Assembly (NCBI RefSeq): GCF_000281975.1
Contig: NZ_AKKE01000095.1
Span: 1 to 34,878 of the forward strand
Length of the DNA stretch: 34,878 bases
Direction: 5' to 3'
Source: Novosphingobium sp. AP12
GTDB lineage: Bacteria > Pseudomonadota > Alphaproteobacteria > Sphingomonadales > Sphingomonadaceae
The notes below the pieces were generated by a model that was not told the origin of the DNA, did not search any database, and worked only from the letters and a program-made list of their open reading frames with translations. Below are positions 17,220 through 25,493 of the stretch, piece by piece. Positions within the stretch are counted from its first letter, which is position 1, and each line of letters begins with the position of its first letter. A program made the position numbers and the translations under genes.

Positions 17220-18313
17220 AGCGCGCCGTCTTCCTCGCCGCACTATTGGCGAGCGCTCCCGCATATGCCGCCTCGCCCGCGCAGGAGAGCGTCCACGTCG
17301 TGGCTTCGGGCGAGACGCTCGGCGGCATCGCCAACCGCGCCGGAGTGCCGGCAGCCGCGATCGCCAAGGCCAATGCGCTCAAGGAGCCGTGGGTCGTGCG
17401 CGTCGGCCAGAAGCTGGCGATCCCGCGCGTGACGCAGGCTGAGACCAAGGTAGCAGCCAAGCCCGCCAACCCCACCGCGGACACCTCCGCGAAGAAGGCC
17501 GCGAAGACCGCCGCGCGCGTCATAGAGGCGCGCACGCCGCCCGGCGGGCCCGAAACGGAGACCACGCACAAGGTCCTCGAAGGCGAGACGCTGGGCGGCA
17601 TCGCCGCGCGCACGAAAGTGCCGCGCGTGCTGATCGCGGAGGCCAACGGCCTCCAGCCGCCCTTCGACGTGCGCGTCGGCCAGACCCTGCGCATCCCGCG
17701 CACCCGCCATCACGCGGTGAAGGCGGGCGACACCGGCTTCTCCATCTCGCTCGATTACGCGGTGCCGTGGGAGCAGATCGCGCTGGCCAACAACCTCGAC
17801 CCGGCCGCGCCGGTCAAGGCGGGTCAGGACCTGCTGATCCCGACCCTGCTCGACCCGCCGAGCACCGGGCCGAAGACTATCGCGCCCGCCCCCAAGCCGA
17901 TCGCGGCACCCCTGGCGCCCGCCAAGGCCAAGTCGCCCCGCTTCGCATGGCCGCTCAGCGGAGCAGTGCGGCGCGGCTACGACGCGGCGGGCGGCGACTA
18001 TCACGACGGCCTCGATATCACCGCACCCAAGGGCACGATGGTGCGCGCCGCGGCGCCCGGAACCGTGACTTTCGCGGGCAAGGAAAAGGACCAGTTCGGC
18101 AATCTCGTCGTGCTCGACCACGGGGGCGGCTGGTTCACCGCCTACGGCTTCCTCAGCCGCGTGACCGTCAAGGAAGGCGCGAAAGTCGCCGCCGGGGAGC
18201 GTGTCGGGCTGGTCGGGGACACCGGCCTGACCAAGCGCCCGGAACTCCACTTCGAGGTCCGGCAGGACGGCAAGCCCGTCGATCCGCTCGGCGAATTGCC
18301 CAAGGCGCCCTGA
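17216..18313 (+). CDS. NlpD-like LysM protein with degenerate M23 domain
   Basis: 365 residues. A signal peptide (1-19, APAYAAS) precedes three LysM repeats (about 26-70, 117-161, 165-209), then an M23/LytM domain (about 243-357). The zinc ligands H263, D267 (HDGLD) and H345 are kept. The two catalytic histidines are not: the YAHLS motif reads YGFLS (F312 for His) and the HxH reads E343-L-H345. The domain should therefore bind but not cut peptidoglycan, as in NlpD and EnvC, which switch on the septal amidases. Start is GTG at 17216 in a GTGA overlap with surE. Equating it with nlpD is an inference from architecture and position. Confidence 0.9.
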   Translation: MKRAVFLAALLASAPAYAASPAQESVHVVASGETLGGIANRAGVPAAAIAKANALKEPWVVRVGQKLAIPRVTQAETKVAAKPANPTADTSAKKAAKTAARVIEARTPPGGPETETTHKVLEGETLGGIAARTKVPRVLIAEANGLQPPFDVRVGQTLRIPRTRHHAVKAGDTGFSISLDYAVPWEQIALANNLDPAAPVKAGQDLLIPTLLDPPSTGPKTIAPAPKPIAAPLAPAKAKSPRFAWPLSGAVRRGYDAAGGDYHDGLDITAPKGTMVRAAAPGTVTFAGKEKDQFGNLVVLDHGGGWFTAYGFLSRVTVKEGAKVAAGERVGLVGDTGLTKRPELHFEVRQDGKPVDPLGELPKAP

Positions 18314-18321
18314 GCGGACAG

Positions 18322-19365
18322 ATGACACAGCGTCGCTCGCCCCCGGTGCTGGCCAAGCCTCTCAAGCGGGCGATCGCGCTTCCGGTCTGGGCGGACGTGG
18401 GACTGCGGCTGGGCGGCGCCTTTGCACTGGTGATGTTCGTCGTGCTGATCCACTGGATCGACCGCGAGGGGCTCAAGGACACGCACGACGGCACCGTCAG
18501 TTTCCTCGACGTGTTCTATTTCACCATGATCTCGATCACCACCACGGGCTTCGGCGACATCGCCCCGGTGAGCGACAAGTCGCGGCTGATCGAGGCGGTG
18601 ATCGTCACCCCGATCCGCTTTGCCGTGATCTTCATCTTCGTGGGCACGGCCTACAATTTCATCATCAAGCGCAGCTGGGAGACGTGGCGCATGAAGCGTA
18701 TCCAGGAACGCCTCGCCGACCACATCGTCGTGCTGGGCTACGGCGTCAGCGGCCAGGAAGCCGTGCAGGAACTGATCGCGCGCGGCACTGACGCCTCGTG
18801 CATCGTCGTCATCGACCCCTCCCCGGCCCGGCTGAAGCTGGCCGAGCAGGTGGGTTGCAACGTCCTCGAAGGCGACGCGACCCGCGACGAAACGCAGGCG
18901 GCGGTGCGCATCGGCCTCGCCCGCTCGATCCTCATTTCGGCGGGCCGCGACGATACGACGATCCTGATCGTGCTGACCGCGCGCCACATGGCGCCGGGCG
19001 TGCCGATCACGGCCATCGTGCGCGCCGACGACAACGAACTGCTGGCGCGGCAGGCGGGCGCGGACAACGTCATCAACCCGGTGCGTTTCACCGGGCTTCT
19101 GCTCGCGGGCTCGGCCGAGGGACAGCATATCGCCGAATACATGTCGGACCTCGCCTCGGTCGGCGGGCAGGTGCAGCTGGTCGAGCGGCCGGTCGCTCCA
19201 GGGGAGATCGGCAAGCCGCTCGACGCAATCGCCACCGGCAGGGGCCTGCGCGTCTATCGCGGCCGCCGCGCCATCGGCTTCTGCGACCCCGAGGCGCAGG
19301 CCCTCGAAGCCGGCGACGTCATCGTCGAGATCTGCGATTCGCCCTGCCCGGAAGGCTCAGCCTAG
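18322..19365 (+). CDS. Two-TM potassium channel with TrkA-N/RCK domain
   Basis: 347 residues. TM1 at about 27-46, pore helix and selectivity filter TTGFGDI (74-80), TM2 at about 91-115, then a RCK (TrkA-N) domain starting HIVVLGYGVSGQEA (Rossmann GxGxxG at 139-144) and a C-terminal TrkA-C-like part. It belongs to the Kch/MthK-type channels gated by ligand binding at RCK domains. A GFG filter in place of GYG is common in this group. It starts 8 bases after the NlpD-like gene and is probably co-transcribed. Confidence 0.92.
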   Translation: MTQRRSPPVLAKPLKRAIALPVWADVGLRLGGAFALVMFVVLIHWIDREGLKDTHDGTVSFLDVFYFTMISITTTGFGDIAPVSDKSRLIEAVIVTPIRFAVIFIFVGTAYNFIIKRSWETWRMKRIQERLADHIVVLGYGVSGQEAVQELIARGTDASCIVVIDPSPARLKLAEQVGCNVLEGDATRDETQAAVRIGLARSILISAGRDDTTILIVLTARHMAPGVPITAIVRADDNELLARQAGADNVINPVRFTGLLLAGSAEGQHIAEYMSDLASVGGQVQLVERPVAPGEIGKPLDAIATGRGLRVYRGRRAIGFCDPEAQALEAGDVIVEICDSPCPEGSA

Positions 19366-19749
19366 CACCCAGAACACCAGCCCCATGGCGAGGTAGGCGA
19401 TCAGCCAGAACAGGCAGTCGATCACCCGGCGCGCCGGCTCGGCGCGGTTGCGAACGTGGGTCAGCCAGACCGAGGGAATGACGAAGGCGATGGCGACGCC
19501 GCCGGTCTGCATGAAGTAGAGCCACGGCTTCACCGCCAGCGTCTCCGCCCCGATGCGCGCGAACATGTGGCCGAGCATCGCCGAGCTGATGAGGAACACG
19601 ATCCCCACCACCGCATAGTTGCCCGCGCGCTGGGAATTGCCGGGAAGCAGCTGGCGCCCGGTGCGGAACAGCGGGCCGTTCCAGACGATCCCGATCGCCA
19701 GCGCGAGTGCGGCGGCAAGCACCACGGCCAGCCAGTTCACAGGACCCAT
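19357..19749 (-). CDS. DUF1761 small membrane protein
   Basis: 130 residues with four transmembrane segments. The N-terminus (NWLAVVLAAALALAIGIVWNGPLF) matches DUF1761, a family of uncharacterised integral membrane proteins. It is convergent with the K+ channel and overlaps its last 9 bases. The start ATG at 19749 shares a 145-base divergent gap with rimO, which must hold the promoters of both. Confidence 0.75.
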   Translation of the reverse strand: MGPVNWLAVVLAAALALAIGIVWNGPLFRTGRQLLPGNSQRAGNYAVVGIVFLISSAMLGHMFARIGAETLAVKPWLYFMQTGGVAIAFVIPSVWLTHVRNRAEPARRVIDCLFWLIAYLAMGLVFWVLG

Positions 19750-19894
19750 CGCATCTATCCCTTTTGTTCACTATGTCACTGTCTTGCAGGACAACATGGG
19801 TTAGGCAAGCGACACCCACCGGGGGCCCCCTGCTCGCGCTGATTCGTTTTTCGTGACTTTCGGCGACAATGCGCGTATCGGCCCGGCCAATCCC

Positions 19895-21277
19895 ATGGCT
19901 ATAGAAATCCCCCACCCGCCCAAGGTCGGCATGGTCAGCCTCGGCTGCCCCAAGGCGCTCGTCGATTCCGAGCGTATCCTCACACGCCTGCGTGCCGACG
20001 GCTACACCATGAGCCCGGACTATTCCGGCGCCGACGTGGTCCTCGTCAACACCTGCGGTTTCCTCGACTCCGCCAAGGAGGAAAGCCTCGCTGCCATCGG
20101 CGAAGCGATCGCCGAAAACGGGCGCGTCATCGTGACGGGCTGCATGGGCAACGAGGCCGAAGTCATTCGCGCCCGTTTCCCGCAGGTCCTCGCGGTCACC
20201 GGCGCGCACCAGTACGAAGCGGTCGTCGAGGCCGTCCACGAGGCTGCGCCGCCTGAGCTGTCGCCCTACGTGGACCTGATCCCGCAGGCCTATGACGAGG
20301 CCGGCGTGAAGCTGACGCCGCGCCACTACAGCTACCTCAAGATTTCCGAGGGCTGCAACCACGCCTGCTCGTTCTGCATCATCCCGTCCTTGCGCGGCAA
20401 GCTCGCCAGCCGGCGCATCGACGCGGTGCTGCGCGAGGCGGAGAAGCTGGTCCAGGCGGGCACCCGCGAGCTGCTGGTCATCAGCCAGGACACCTCGGCC
20501 TACGGTGTCGACGTGCGCCACGAGGAGCGCATGTGGAAGGATCACGCGGTCCGCACCCACATGACCGACCTGGCGCGCGAACTCGGCCAGCTGAGCGATT
20601 CGCAAGGGCGCCGTCCCTGGGTGCGCCTGCACTACGTCTACCCCTACCCCCACGTCGATGCGGTGATCCCGCTGATGGCAGAGGGCCTGCTGACGCCTTA
20701 TCTCGACATCCCCTTCCAGCACGCGGCCCCGTCGGTGCTGAAGGCGATGAAGCGCCCTGCCAACGAGGCCAAGGTGCTCGACCGCATCCACAAGTGGCGC
20801 GAGATCTGCCCGGACATCGCGATCCGCTCCAGCTTCGTCGTCGGCTTCCCCGGCGAGACCGAGGCCGATTTCCAGTACCTGCTGGACTGGCTGGACGAGG
20901 CGCAGCTCGACCGCGTCGGCGCGTTCCGCTTCGAACAGGTCGAGGGCGCCGCCGCCAACCGCCTCCCCGATCATGTGCCGGAAGAGGTCAAGGAAGAGCG
21001 CTACGCCCGGATCATGGAGAAGACGGCCGCGATCAGCGCCGCCAAGCTCCAGGCCAAGGTCGGCCGCCGCCTCGACGTCATCATCGACGAAATCGGCGAA
21101 GCGGACGAGGACGGCGACATCGGCGCAACCGGCCGCTCGCAGGCCGACGCTCCGGAGATCGACGGCAACGTCTTCCTGCGCGATGTCGGGAATTCGTTGC
21201 AAGTCGGTGATATCGTTGAAGTTCTGGTGGAGGATGCAGACGAGCACGACCTTTACGGCGCGCTCACGCGAGGCTGA
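19895..21277 (+). CDS. rimO: Ribosomal protein S12 methylthiotransferase
   Basis: 460 residues. N-terminal Fe-S domain ligands C18 ([12 protein letters not shown], RimO-type), C54 (VNTCGF) and C83 (TGCMGN). The radical-SAM motif is C154-x3-C158-x2-C161 ([13 protein letters not shown]). A TRAM-type domain follows at about 390-460. RimO methylthiolates Asp88 of S12. The ATG at 19895 was chosen because it precedes the conserved core; an in-frame GTG at 19853 would add 14 residues. The minus-strand frame of over 700 residues opposite it is a shadow. Confidence 0.97.
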   Translation: MAIEIPHPPKVGMVSLGCPKALVDSERILTRLRADGYTMSPDYSGADVVLVNTCGFLDSAKEESLAAIGEAIAENGRVIVTGCMGNEAEVIRARFPQVLAVTGAHQYEAVVEAVHEAAPPELSPYVDLIPQAYDEAGVKLTPRHYSYLKISEGCNHACSFCIIPSLRGKLASRRIDAVLREAEKLVQAGTRELLVISQDTSAYGVDVRHEERMWKDHAVRTHMTDLARELGQLSDSQGRRPWVRLHYVYPYPHVDAVIPLMAEGLLTPYLDIPFQHAAPSVLKAMKRPANEAKVLDRIHKWREICPDIAIRSSFVVGFPGETEADFQYLLDWLDEAQLDRVGAFRFEQVEGAAANRLPDHVPEEVKEERYARIMEKTAAISAAKLQAKVGRRLDVIIDEIGEADEDGDIGATGRSQADAPEIDGNVFLRDVGNSLQVGDIVEVLVEDADEHDLYGALTRG

Positions 21278-21288
21278 ACACGACGCCG

Positions 21289-21307
21289 AGTTGCACGGCT
21301 TGCAACT
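21289..21307 (+). repeat. Inverted repeat after rimO
   Basis: AGTTGCA (21289-21295) and TGCAACT (21301-21307) form a perfect 7-bp inverted repeat with a 5-base centre, 12 bases after the rimO stop. TTTTT follows at 21316-21320. It could be a first weak terminator or a regulator site at the start of the small-RNA-like segment. Confidence 0.4.
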
Positions 21308-21323
21308 GGCGTGCGTTTTTCGA

Positions 21324-21425
21324 CATTTGCGGGAATCGGCCGATCCGATCATACGGAAGAGGCCTTTCAGGCATCCTCTCCCAAAACTTTTCAAGGGCTG
21401 GTCTTCGGACCGGCCCTTTTTTTCG
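21324..21425 (+). ncRNA. Possible small RNA, copy 1
   Basis: A non-coding segment that ends in a strong intrinsic terminator. It contains a small hairpin (GCCT-TTC-AGGC, 21362-21372), a C/U-rich single-stranded CCTCTCCC (21375-21382) and the terminator stem. Its 3' 57 bases (21362-21418) match copy 2 (21834-21890) at 54 of 57 positions, and a CATTTGC element lies at the same distance (38 bases) in both. The stretch between is unrelated. Whether it is an independent RNA or just the 3' UTR of rimO cannot be told from sequence. Confidence 0.4.
21394..21424 (+). terminator. Intrinsic terminator, copy 1
   Basis: AGGGCTGGTC-TTCG-GACCGGCCCT is a 10-bp stem with one G-U pair, a TTCG loop, and a run of seven or more T. 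It is a textbook intrinsic terminator 117 bases after rimO. Confidence 0.92.
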
Positions 21426-21428
21426 TAG

Positions 21429-21674
21429 TCAGGTCCGCCGGACTGGCCGAACCGGAACGCCGCCGACGACGCATCCTTGTGTTGCACAAATCGCGGCCTC
21501 CGCAAGCGCGACCAGGCAGCGGCAGTCAAGCAGTGGAGCTGATCGTCCCTCGCCGACGGTCACGTAGCCCGCGCGCTCCAGTCCCGACAGAACGGCGGCG
21601 TCATATACGACCGCCACATGCTGTCCGCTCACGCTCGCCATCAGGATGACGGGCATTGTGGCTCCATTGTTCAT
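21429..21674 (-). CDS. Hypothetical small protein
   Basis: 81 residues from the ATG at 21674 (or a later ATG after residue 6). I do not recognise it. It has a short, mostly hydrophobic N-terminal third (MPVILMASVSGQHVAVVYDA), Cys-containing middle (LLDCRC) and a basic end (RPVRRT). Codon use is not clearly unlike neighbours. It stands alone on the minus strand between two near-identical terminator segments. No clear ribosome site is seen, so it may not be a real gene. Confidence 0.4.
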   Translation of the reverse strand: MNNGATMPVILMASVSGQHVAVVYDAAVLSGLERAGYVTVGEGRSAPLLDCRCLVALAEAAICATQGCVVGGVPVRPVRRT

Positions 21675-21689
21675 ACGCCGGGCTCATCG

Positions 21690-21795
21690 CGCCGATTGCC
21701 GCAGCCTCAAAGCACCCGCATCACGCTGATATCGAAGCCGTTCCGCTCCGGAGATGTTGCGGTTGCATGAAACGCAATATTGCTCAACCTTTTCG
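21690..21795. other. AT-richer interval upstream of copy 2
   Basis: This part of the 690-base rimO-cinA gap is less GC-rich than the surroundings and holds a perfect 10-bp palindrome GCAATATTGC (21774-21783). It may contain promoters for the small minus-strand frame and for copy 2. No convincing -35/-10 pair was found by eye. Confidence 0.3.
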
Positions 21796-21897
21796 CATTT
21801 GCAGCATAACCGCCGGTCAGACATAAAGACCGTGCCTTTCAGGCATCCTCTCCCAAAACTTTCATAGGGCTGGTCTTCGGACCGGCCCTTCTTTTTT
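21796..21897 (+). ncRNA. Possible small RNA, copy 2
   Basis: Three hairpins in a row: CGGTC/GACCG (21814-21818, 21828-21832), GCCT/AGGC (21834-21844) and the terminator stem (21866-21889), with CCTCTCCC (21847-21854) exposed between the last two. It has no gene upstream on the plus strand for which it could be the terminator; the only nearby frame is on the other strand. An orphan terminator with conserved upstream sequence is best explained by a short independent transcript. Offset from copy 1 is exactly 472 bases. Confidence 0.45.
21866..21896 (+). terminator. Intrinsic terminator, copy 2
   Basis: The stem and TTCG loop are the same as in copy 1, followed by TTCTTTTTT. It lies 73 bases before the CinA-like gene and faces it, so transcripts coming from upstream should stop here. 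Confidence 0.88.
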
Positions 21898-21969
21898 GTC
21901 GGCTTTCCGCAGCTTTCGTGGCCGGGCTTCCACTAGCCGTGGGCGCGCAATTGTCCTAGCGATGTGGGC

Positions 21970-22731
21970 ATGGCCTCTTCGCTGCGAATCTTCACCGCCG
22001 CCCTCGTCGTCATCGGCGACGAGATCCTGTCCGGACGCACGCACGACAAGAACATCGCGCAAGTGGCCACCTGGCTGCAGATCCAGGGCATCCGCCTCAA
22101 GGAAGTGCGCGTGGTCGCCGATGACACCGATGCCATCGTCGAGGCGGTGAACACGCTGCGGGCGCGCAACGACTATCTTTTCACCACCGGCGGCATCGGC
22201 CCCACCCACGACGACATCACGGTCGATGCGATCGCGCAGGCGCTCGGCGTGCCGGCGATGGTGCATCCCGAGGCGCGGGCGATCCTCGAAGGCTACTACG
22301 AGACGCGCGGCGGCCTCACCGAAGCGCGCCTGCGCATGGCGCGCACGCCCGAGGGCGCCAGCCTGATTCCCAACCGCTACACCGGCGCGCCGGGCATCCG
22401 CAGCGGCAACGTGTTCATCATGGCCGGCGTGCCCAGCATCACCGCCGGCATGCTCGACGCGCTGTCAGGCGAGTTGGAGGGCGGTTCGCCGCTGCTGTCC
22501 GAGACGGTCGGCTGCTGGGTGGGCGAGAGCGAGGTCGCCGACCTCCTGCGCGAAACCGAGAAGGCGTTCGAGACCTGCCAGATCGGCTCCTACCCGTTCT
22601 GGGCAGAGGGGCGCACCGGCGCCAACTTCGTGATCCGCTCGGTCAGCGCAGACGATCTTGCCGCCTGCACCCGTGCGATGGTGGACGGACTGGCAGCGAT
22701 GGGCCGCCCGGCGGTGCCGGGTGGCATCTGA
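21970..22731 (+). CDS. CinA-like molybdopterin-binding-domain protein
   Basis: 253 residues. The start TAALVVIGDEILSGRTHDKN and the loop FTTGGIGPTHDDIT are the MoaB/Mog-type fold of the CinA N-terminal domain. The C-terminal nicotinamide-deamidase domain of full CinA is absent, so this is the short form often annotated competence/damage-inducible protein A. Its role is not settled; related proteins act on ADP-ribose or FAD-type pyrophosphates. ATG at 21970 or GTG at 21964 are both possible starts. Confidence 0.9.
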   Translation: MASSLRIFTAALVVIGDEILSGRTHDKNIAQVATWLQIQGIRLKEVRVVADDTDAIVEAVNTLRARNDYLFTTGGIGPTHDDITVDAIAQALGVPAMVHPEARAILEGYYETRGGLTEARLRMARTPEGASLIPNRYTGAPGIRSGNVFIMAGVPSITAGMLDALSGELEGGSPLLSETVGCWVGESEVADLLRETEKAFETCQIGSYPFWAEGRTGANFVIRSVSADDLAACTRAMVDGLAAMGRPAVPGGI

Positions 22732-23302
22732 CCTGCTTGCCGCGCTCGCACTGATGGCCGCCCCCATACCCGCCGCCCCTGCCCTCACAGCCGCGCCGAC
22801 GCTCGAAGAGTTCGAAACCGTCCTGCGCCGCCACGACAGCGCCACGCTCGCTCTTGAGGAATGGTGCGCGCTGCGAGGGCTGGCCGATCCCGCGCGTGTC
22901 ACCGCGCGGACCATTACCCAGACCATGAACGTAGCGAGCGACGCCGCTCCGGCGATGCGCGATAGGCTCGCGATCGGCCCCGGCGACGCCGTGGCGATGC
23001 GCCATGTGCAACTGAGCTGTGGGCCCGCCGTGCTGTCGGTGGCGTGGAACTGGTTCGTGCCCGATCGCCTGACCCACGACATGAAGAACGCCCTGCGCCT
23101 CAGCGACGCGCCCTTCGGCAAAGTGGTGGCGCCGCTGGGGTTCCGCCGCCGCCCGCTGTCGACGGTGGCGGGGCCGGCGGACGATTGCCCGGCGAACACG
23201 ATCTCGACCCACCGCGCGATGCTGGTGCTGCCGGATGGGCGGCCGCTCGCCTATCTCGTCGAGTGCTACACGGCGGCGAACCTGGCCCCCGTTCAGGAAT
23301 AG
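22721..23302 (+). CDS. Chorismate-lyase/UTRA-fold protein, probable
   Basis: 193 residues from GTG at 22721, overlapping the CinA-like gene by 11 bases. Residues 30-185 have the pattern of the chorismate pyruvate-lyase/UTRA fold: VAMRHVQLSCGPAVLSVAWN, then the PFGKVVAPLGFRRR helix region and an acidic strand LAYLVECYT. A hydrophobic N-terminal stretch (DLLAALALMAAPIPAAPA) looks like a signal peptide, which would be odd for a ubiquinone-pathway enzyme in the cytoplasm. The function is therefore uncertain. Confidence 0.6.
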   Translation: MASDLLAALALMAAPIPAAPALTAAPTLEEFETVLRRHDSATLALEEWCALRGLADPARVTARTITQTMNVASDAAPAMRDRLAIGPGDAVAMRHVQLSCGPAVLSVAWNWFVPDRLTHDMKNALRLSDAPFGKVVAPLGFRRRPLSTVAGPADDCPANTISTHRAMLVLPDGRPLAYLVECYTAANLAPVQE

Positions 23303-23305
23303 ATG

Positions 23306-23332
23306 GTCGCCCCCGGCCGAGCCGGGGACGAC
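23306..23332. terminator. Bidirectional hairpin between convergent genes
   Basis: GTCGCCCCCGGC (23306-23317) pairs with GCCGGGGACGAC (23321-23332) with one mismatch and a CGA loop. It sits between the chorismate-lyase-like gene and the dioxygenase, which converge. No T-run. It shares GGGGACGA with the hairpin at 10604-10629. Confidence 0.5.
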
Positions 23333-23339
23333 GCCGAGT

Positions 23340-24188
23340 TCAGGCCGCCACGGCCTCCGAGCCGGCGATCGAGGTGCGGTGCATCATCCGGCCGGTCGAC
23401 TTGTCGTAGGGGATCGCGCGGTGCATGGCGCCGGTGTTGTCCCAGATCACGAAGTCGCCCTTGCTCCACTTGTGGCGCAGCGAGTAGGCTGGCTGGGCCG
23501 CCCATTCCTGCAGGCGGATGAGCAGTGCGCGCCCGGCGGGCACTTCCTGGCCGACGATGTGATCGGCAGTGGTGCCGATGACCATCGACTTGCGGCCCGA
23601 CTCGTGGGTCCAGACCAGCGGATGCTCCTTGATGAGGCCGATGCCCAGCACCTTCTCGCGGTGCTTCTCGGGAATGGCGTCGGCGATCGGCGAGAGGCTG
23701 GCGCGCACCGAGTGGACGGCTTTCAGACCCTCGAGCGCCTGCTTCTCTTCCTCGGGCAGCCCTTCATAGGCGGCATAGGTGCTGGCGAACTCGGTCTCGC
23801 CGCCGATGGCGGGGGCGATGCGGCAGGACAGCAGCGTGGCGAACGGGGGCGGCATGTCTACGGTGATGCCGTCCATGTGCCAGAAGAAGGTGCCGAGCAC
23901 GTATTCGGGCTGCGGGTTGATCTTCTCGTCCAGCGTGACCTGGTAGACGTCGTCGTCATTGGACTGGACGTTGTTGCGCGCGGTCAGGCGCACCTTCTCA
24001 CCCATCGCGTTGGTGATGGCGAGTTGCTCGGCGTCGGTCAGGTTCACTTCGGGGAAGACGAGCACGGTGCGCTCTTCCACCTTGGCGCGAATCGCCTTGG
24101 CGGCTTCGGGCGTGAACAGGTCCGCGCGGTCGTCCCAGAGCACGCGAGAGCCGATGAATTCCTTGATATCTTCGAAACGGATAGCCAT
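23340..24188 (-). CDS. TauD/TfdA-family 2-oxoglutarate dioxygenase
   Basis: 282 residues. Iron ligands H104-x-D106 (FFWHMDG) and H256 (GAMHRAIP); R267/R271 region (GRMMHRT) for 2-oxoglutarate. These Fe(II) enzymes hydroxylate substrates such as taurine or phenoxy acids; the substrate cannot be told. The ribosome site GGGAGAGG (minus strand, 24196-24203) lies 7 bases before the ATG at 24188. It stands behind the rplA terminator and is probably transcribed on its own. Confidence 0.92.
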   Translation of the reverse strand: MAIRFEDIKEFIGSRVLWDDRADLFTPEAAKAIRAKVEERTVLVFPEVNLTDAEQLAITNAMGEKVRLTARNNVQSNDDDVYQVTLDEKINPQPEYVLGTFFWHMDGITVDMPPPFATLLSCRIAPAIGGETEFASTYAAYEGLPEEEKQALEGLKAVHSVRASLSPIADAIPEKHREKVLGIGLIKEHPLVWTHESGRKSMVIGTTADHIVGQEVPAGRALLIRLQEWAAQPAYSLRHKWSKGDFVIWDNTGAMHRAIPYDKSTGRMMHRTSIAGSEAVAA

Positions 24189-24297
24189 TTGGCCGCCTCT
24201 CCCGGAGGTGTTGCTGAACATGTGTACAGCACGCCATTACACCGGAATTTCCCGCCCGTAAATGCCTCGGCGCCGAGCCTGCGAATCCATCGCACAA

Positions 24298-24333
24298 ACG
24301 AAAAGGGCCGGGAAGGTTTCCCCTCCCGGCCCT
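24298..24333 (-). terminator. Intrinsic terminator of rplKA
   Basis: On the minus strand AGGGCCGGGA (24333-24324) pairs with TCCCGGCCCT (24313-24304), extended inside by GG/CC, and is followed by TTTTCGTTT. It lies 27 bases after the rplA stop and separates rplKA from the dioxygenase. Confidence 0.88.
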
Positions 24334-24359
24334 CTATCGGTTTCGGCGGTCCTGAAGGA

Positions 24360-25058
24360 TCAGGCGCCGGTGACTTCCGTCGTGTCGATCTTCAGGCCGG
24401 GGCCCATCGACGAGGACATCGACACCTTGCGGACGTACTTGCCCTTGGCGCCGGCCGGCTTCGCCTTGACGATCGCGTCGACGAAAGCGGTGAAGTTCGA
24501 CTTCAGGTCTTCGTCCGAGAACGACATCTTGCCGATGCCGGCGTGGATGATGCCCTGCTTCTCGACGCGGAACTCGATCTGGCCGCCCTTGGCGTCCTTC
24601 ACGGCCTGCGTGACGTTCGGGGTGACGGTGCCCAGCTTCGGGTTCGGCATCAGGCCCTTGGGACCCAGCAGCTTACCGAGACGGCCCACGACGCCCATCA
24701 TGTCCGGGGTGGCGATGACGCGGTCGTAGTTGAGGTTGCCGGCCTGCATGTCTTCCATGAGGTCCTCGGCGCCAACCTTGTCGGCGCCGGCGGCGAGAGC
24801 CTCGGCAGCCTTGTCGCCCTTGGCGAACACGGCGACGCGGACTTCCTTGCCGGTGCCGGCCGGGAGCGAAACCATGCCGCGGACCATCTGGTCGGCGTGA
24901 CGCGGATCGACGCCCAGGTTCAGCGCGACTTCAACGGTCTCGTCGAACTTGGTGGTCTTGAGATCACGCAGGGCCTGGAGCGCTTCGCCGACGGCGTAGA
25001 GCTTCATGTTGTCGCCCAGCTTCTCGGACAGCGACTTCTGCTTCTTGGTGGTCTTCAT
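24360..25058 (-). CDS. rplA: 50S ribosomal protein L1
   Basis: 232 residues, the normal length. The L1 signature is seen in the middle ([21 protein letters not shown]). L1 binds 23S rRNA at the mobile stalk and, in many bacteria, represses its own mRNA. It starts 3 bases after rplK and is followed by a strong terminator. The usual next genes, rplJ and rplL, are not here. Confidence 0.98.
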   Translation of the reverse strand: MKTTKKQKSLSEKLGDNMKLYAVGEALQALRDLKTTKFDETVEVALNLGVDPRHADQMVRGMVSLPAGTGKEVRVAVFAKGDKAAEALAAGADKVGAEDLMEDMQAGNLNYDRVIATPDMMGVVGRLGKLLGPKGLMPNPKLGTVTPNVTQAVKDAKGGQIEFRVEKQGIIHAGIGKMSFSDEDLKSNFTAFVDAIVKAKPAGAKGKYVRKVSMSSSMGPGLKIDTTEVTGA

Positions 25059-25061
25059 GGA

Positions 25062-25493
25062 TTAGCCCTCCACAACCTGGAGGCCCATCGCGCGAGCGGA
25101 GCCTGCAATGATCTTCGTCGCCGCGTCGATGTCGTTGGCATTGAGGTCGGCCATCTTGACCTGGGCGATCTCGGACAGCTGCGACATCTTGATCGTTCCG
25201 GCGGACACCTTGCCCGGCTCCTTCGAACCCGACTTCAGGCCGGCGGCTTTCTTGATCAGGAACGTGGCGGGCGGCGTCTTCGTGATGAAGGTGAAGCTGC
25301 GGTCGGCGTAGACGGTGATGATGGTCGGGATCGGCATGCCGTTCTCGAGTTCCTGCGTGGCGGCATTGAACGCCTTGCAGAATTCCATGATGTTCACGCC
25401 GCGCTGACCCAGCGCCGGACCGATCGGCGGCGACGGGTTGGCCTTGCCGGCCGGAACCTGCAGCTTGATGTAACCTGTAATCTTCTTGGCCAT
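25062..25493 (-). CDS. rplK: 50S ribosomal protein L11
   Basis: 143 residues. N-terminal [26 protein letters not shown] and C-terminal [14 protein letters not shown] are characteristic. L11 forms the GTPase-associated centre with 23S rRNA. GGAG lies 8 bases upstream. Its leader (25494-25661) is listed apart. It is separated from nusG by an acyltransferase gene. Confidence 0.98.
   Translation of the reverse strand: MAKKITGYIKLQVPAGKANPSPPIGPALGQRGVNIMEFCKAFNAATQELENGMPIPTIITVYADRSFTFITKTPPATFLIKKAAGLKSGSKEPGKVSAGTIKMSQLSEIAQVKMADLNANDIDAATKIIAGSARAMGLQVVEG

Noticed and set aside
19319..21529. Minus-strand open frame of over 700 codons opposite rimO
   Set aside because: Antisense of rimO with low-complexity composition; rimO has all six cluster cysteines.
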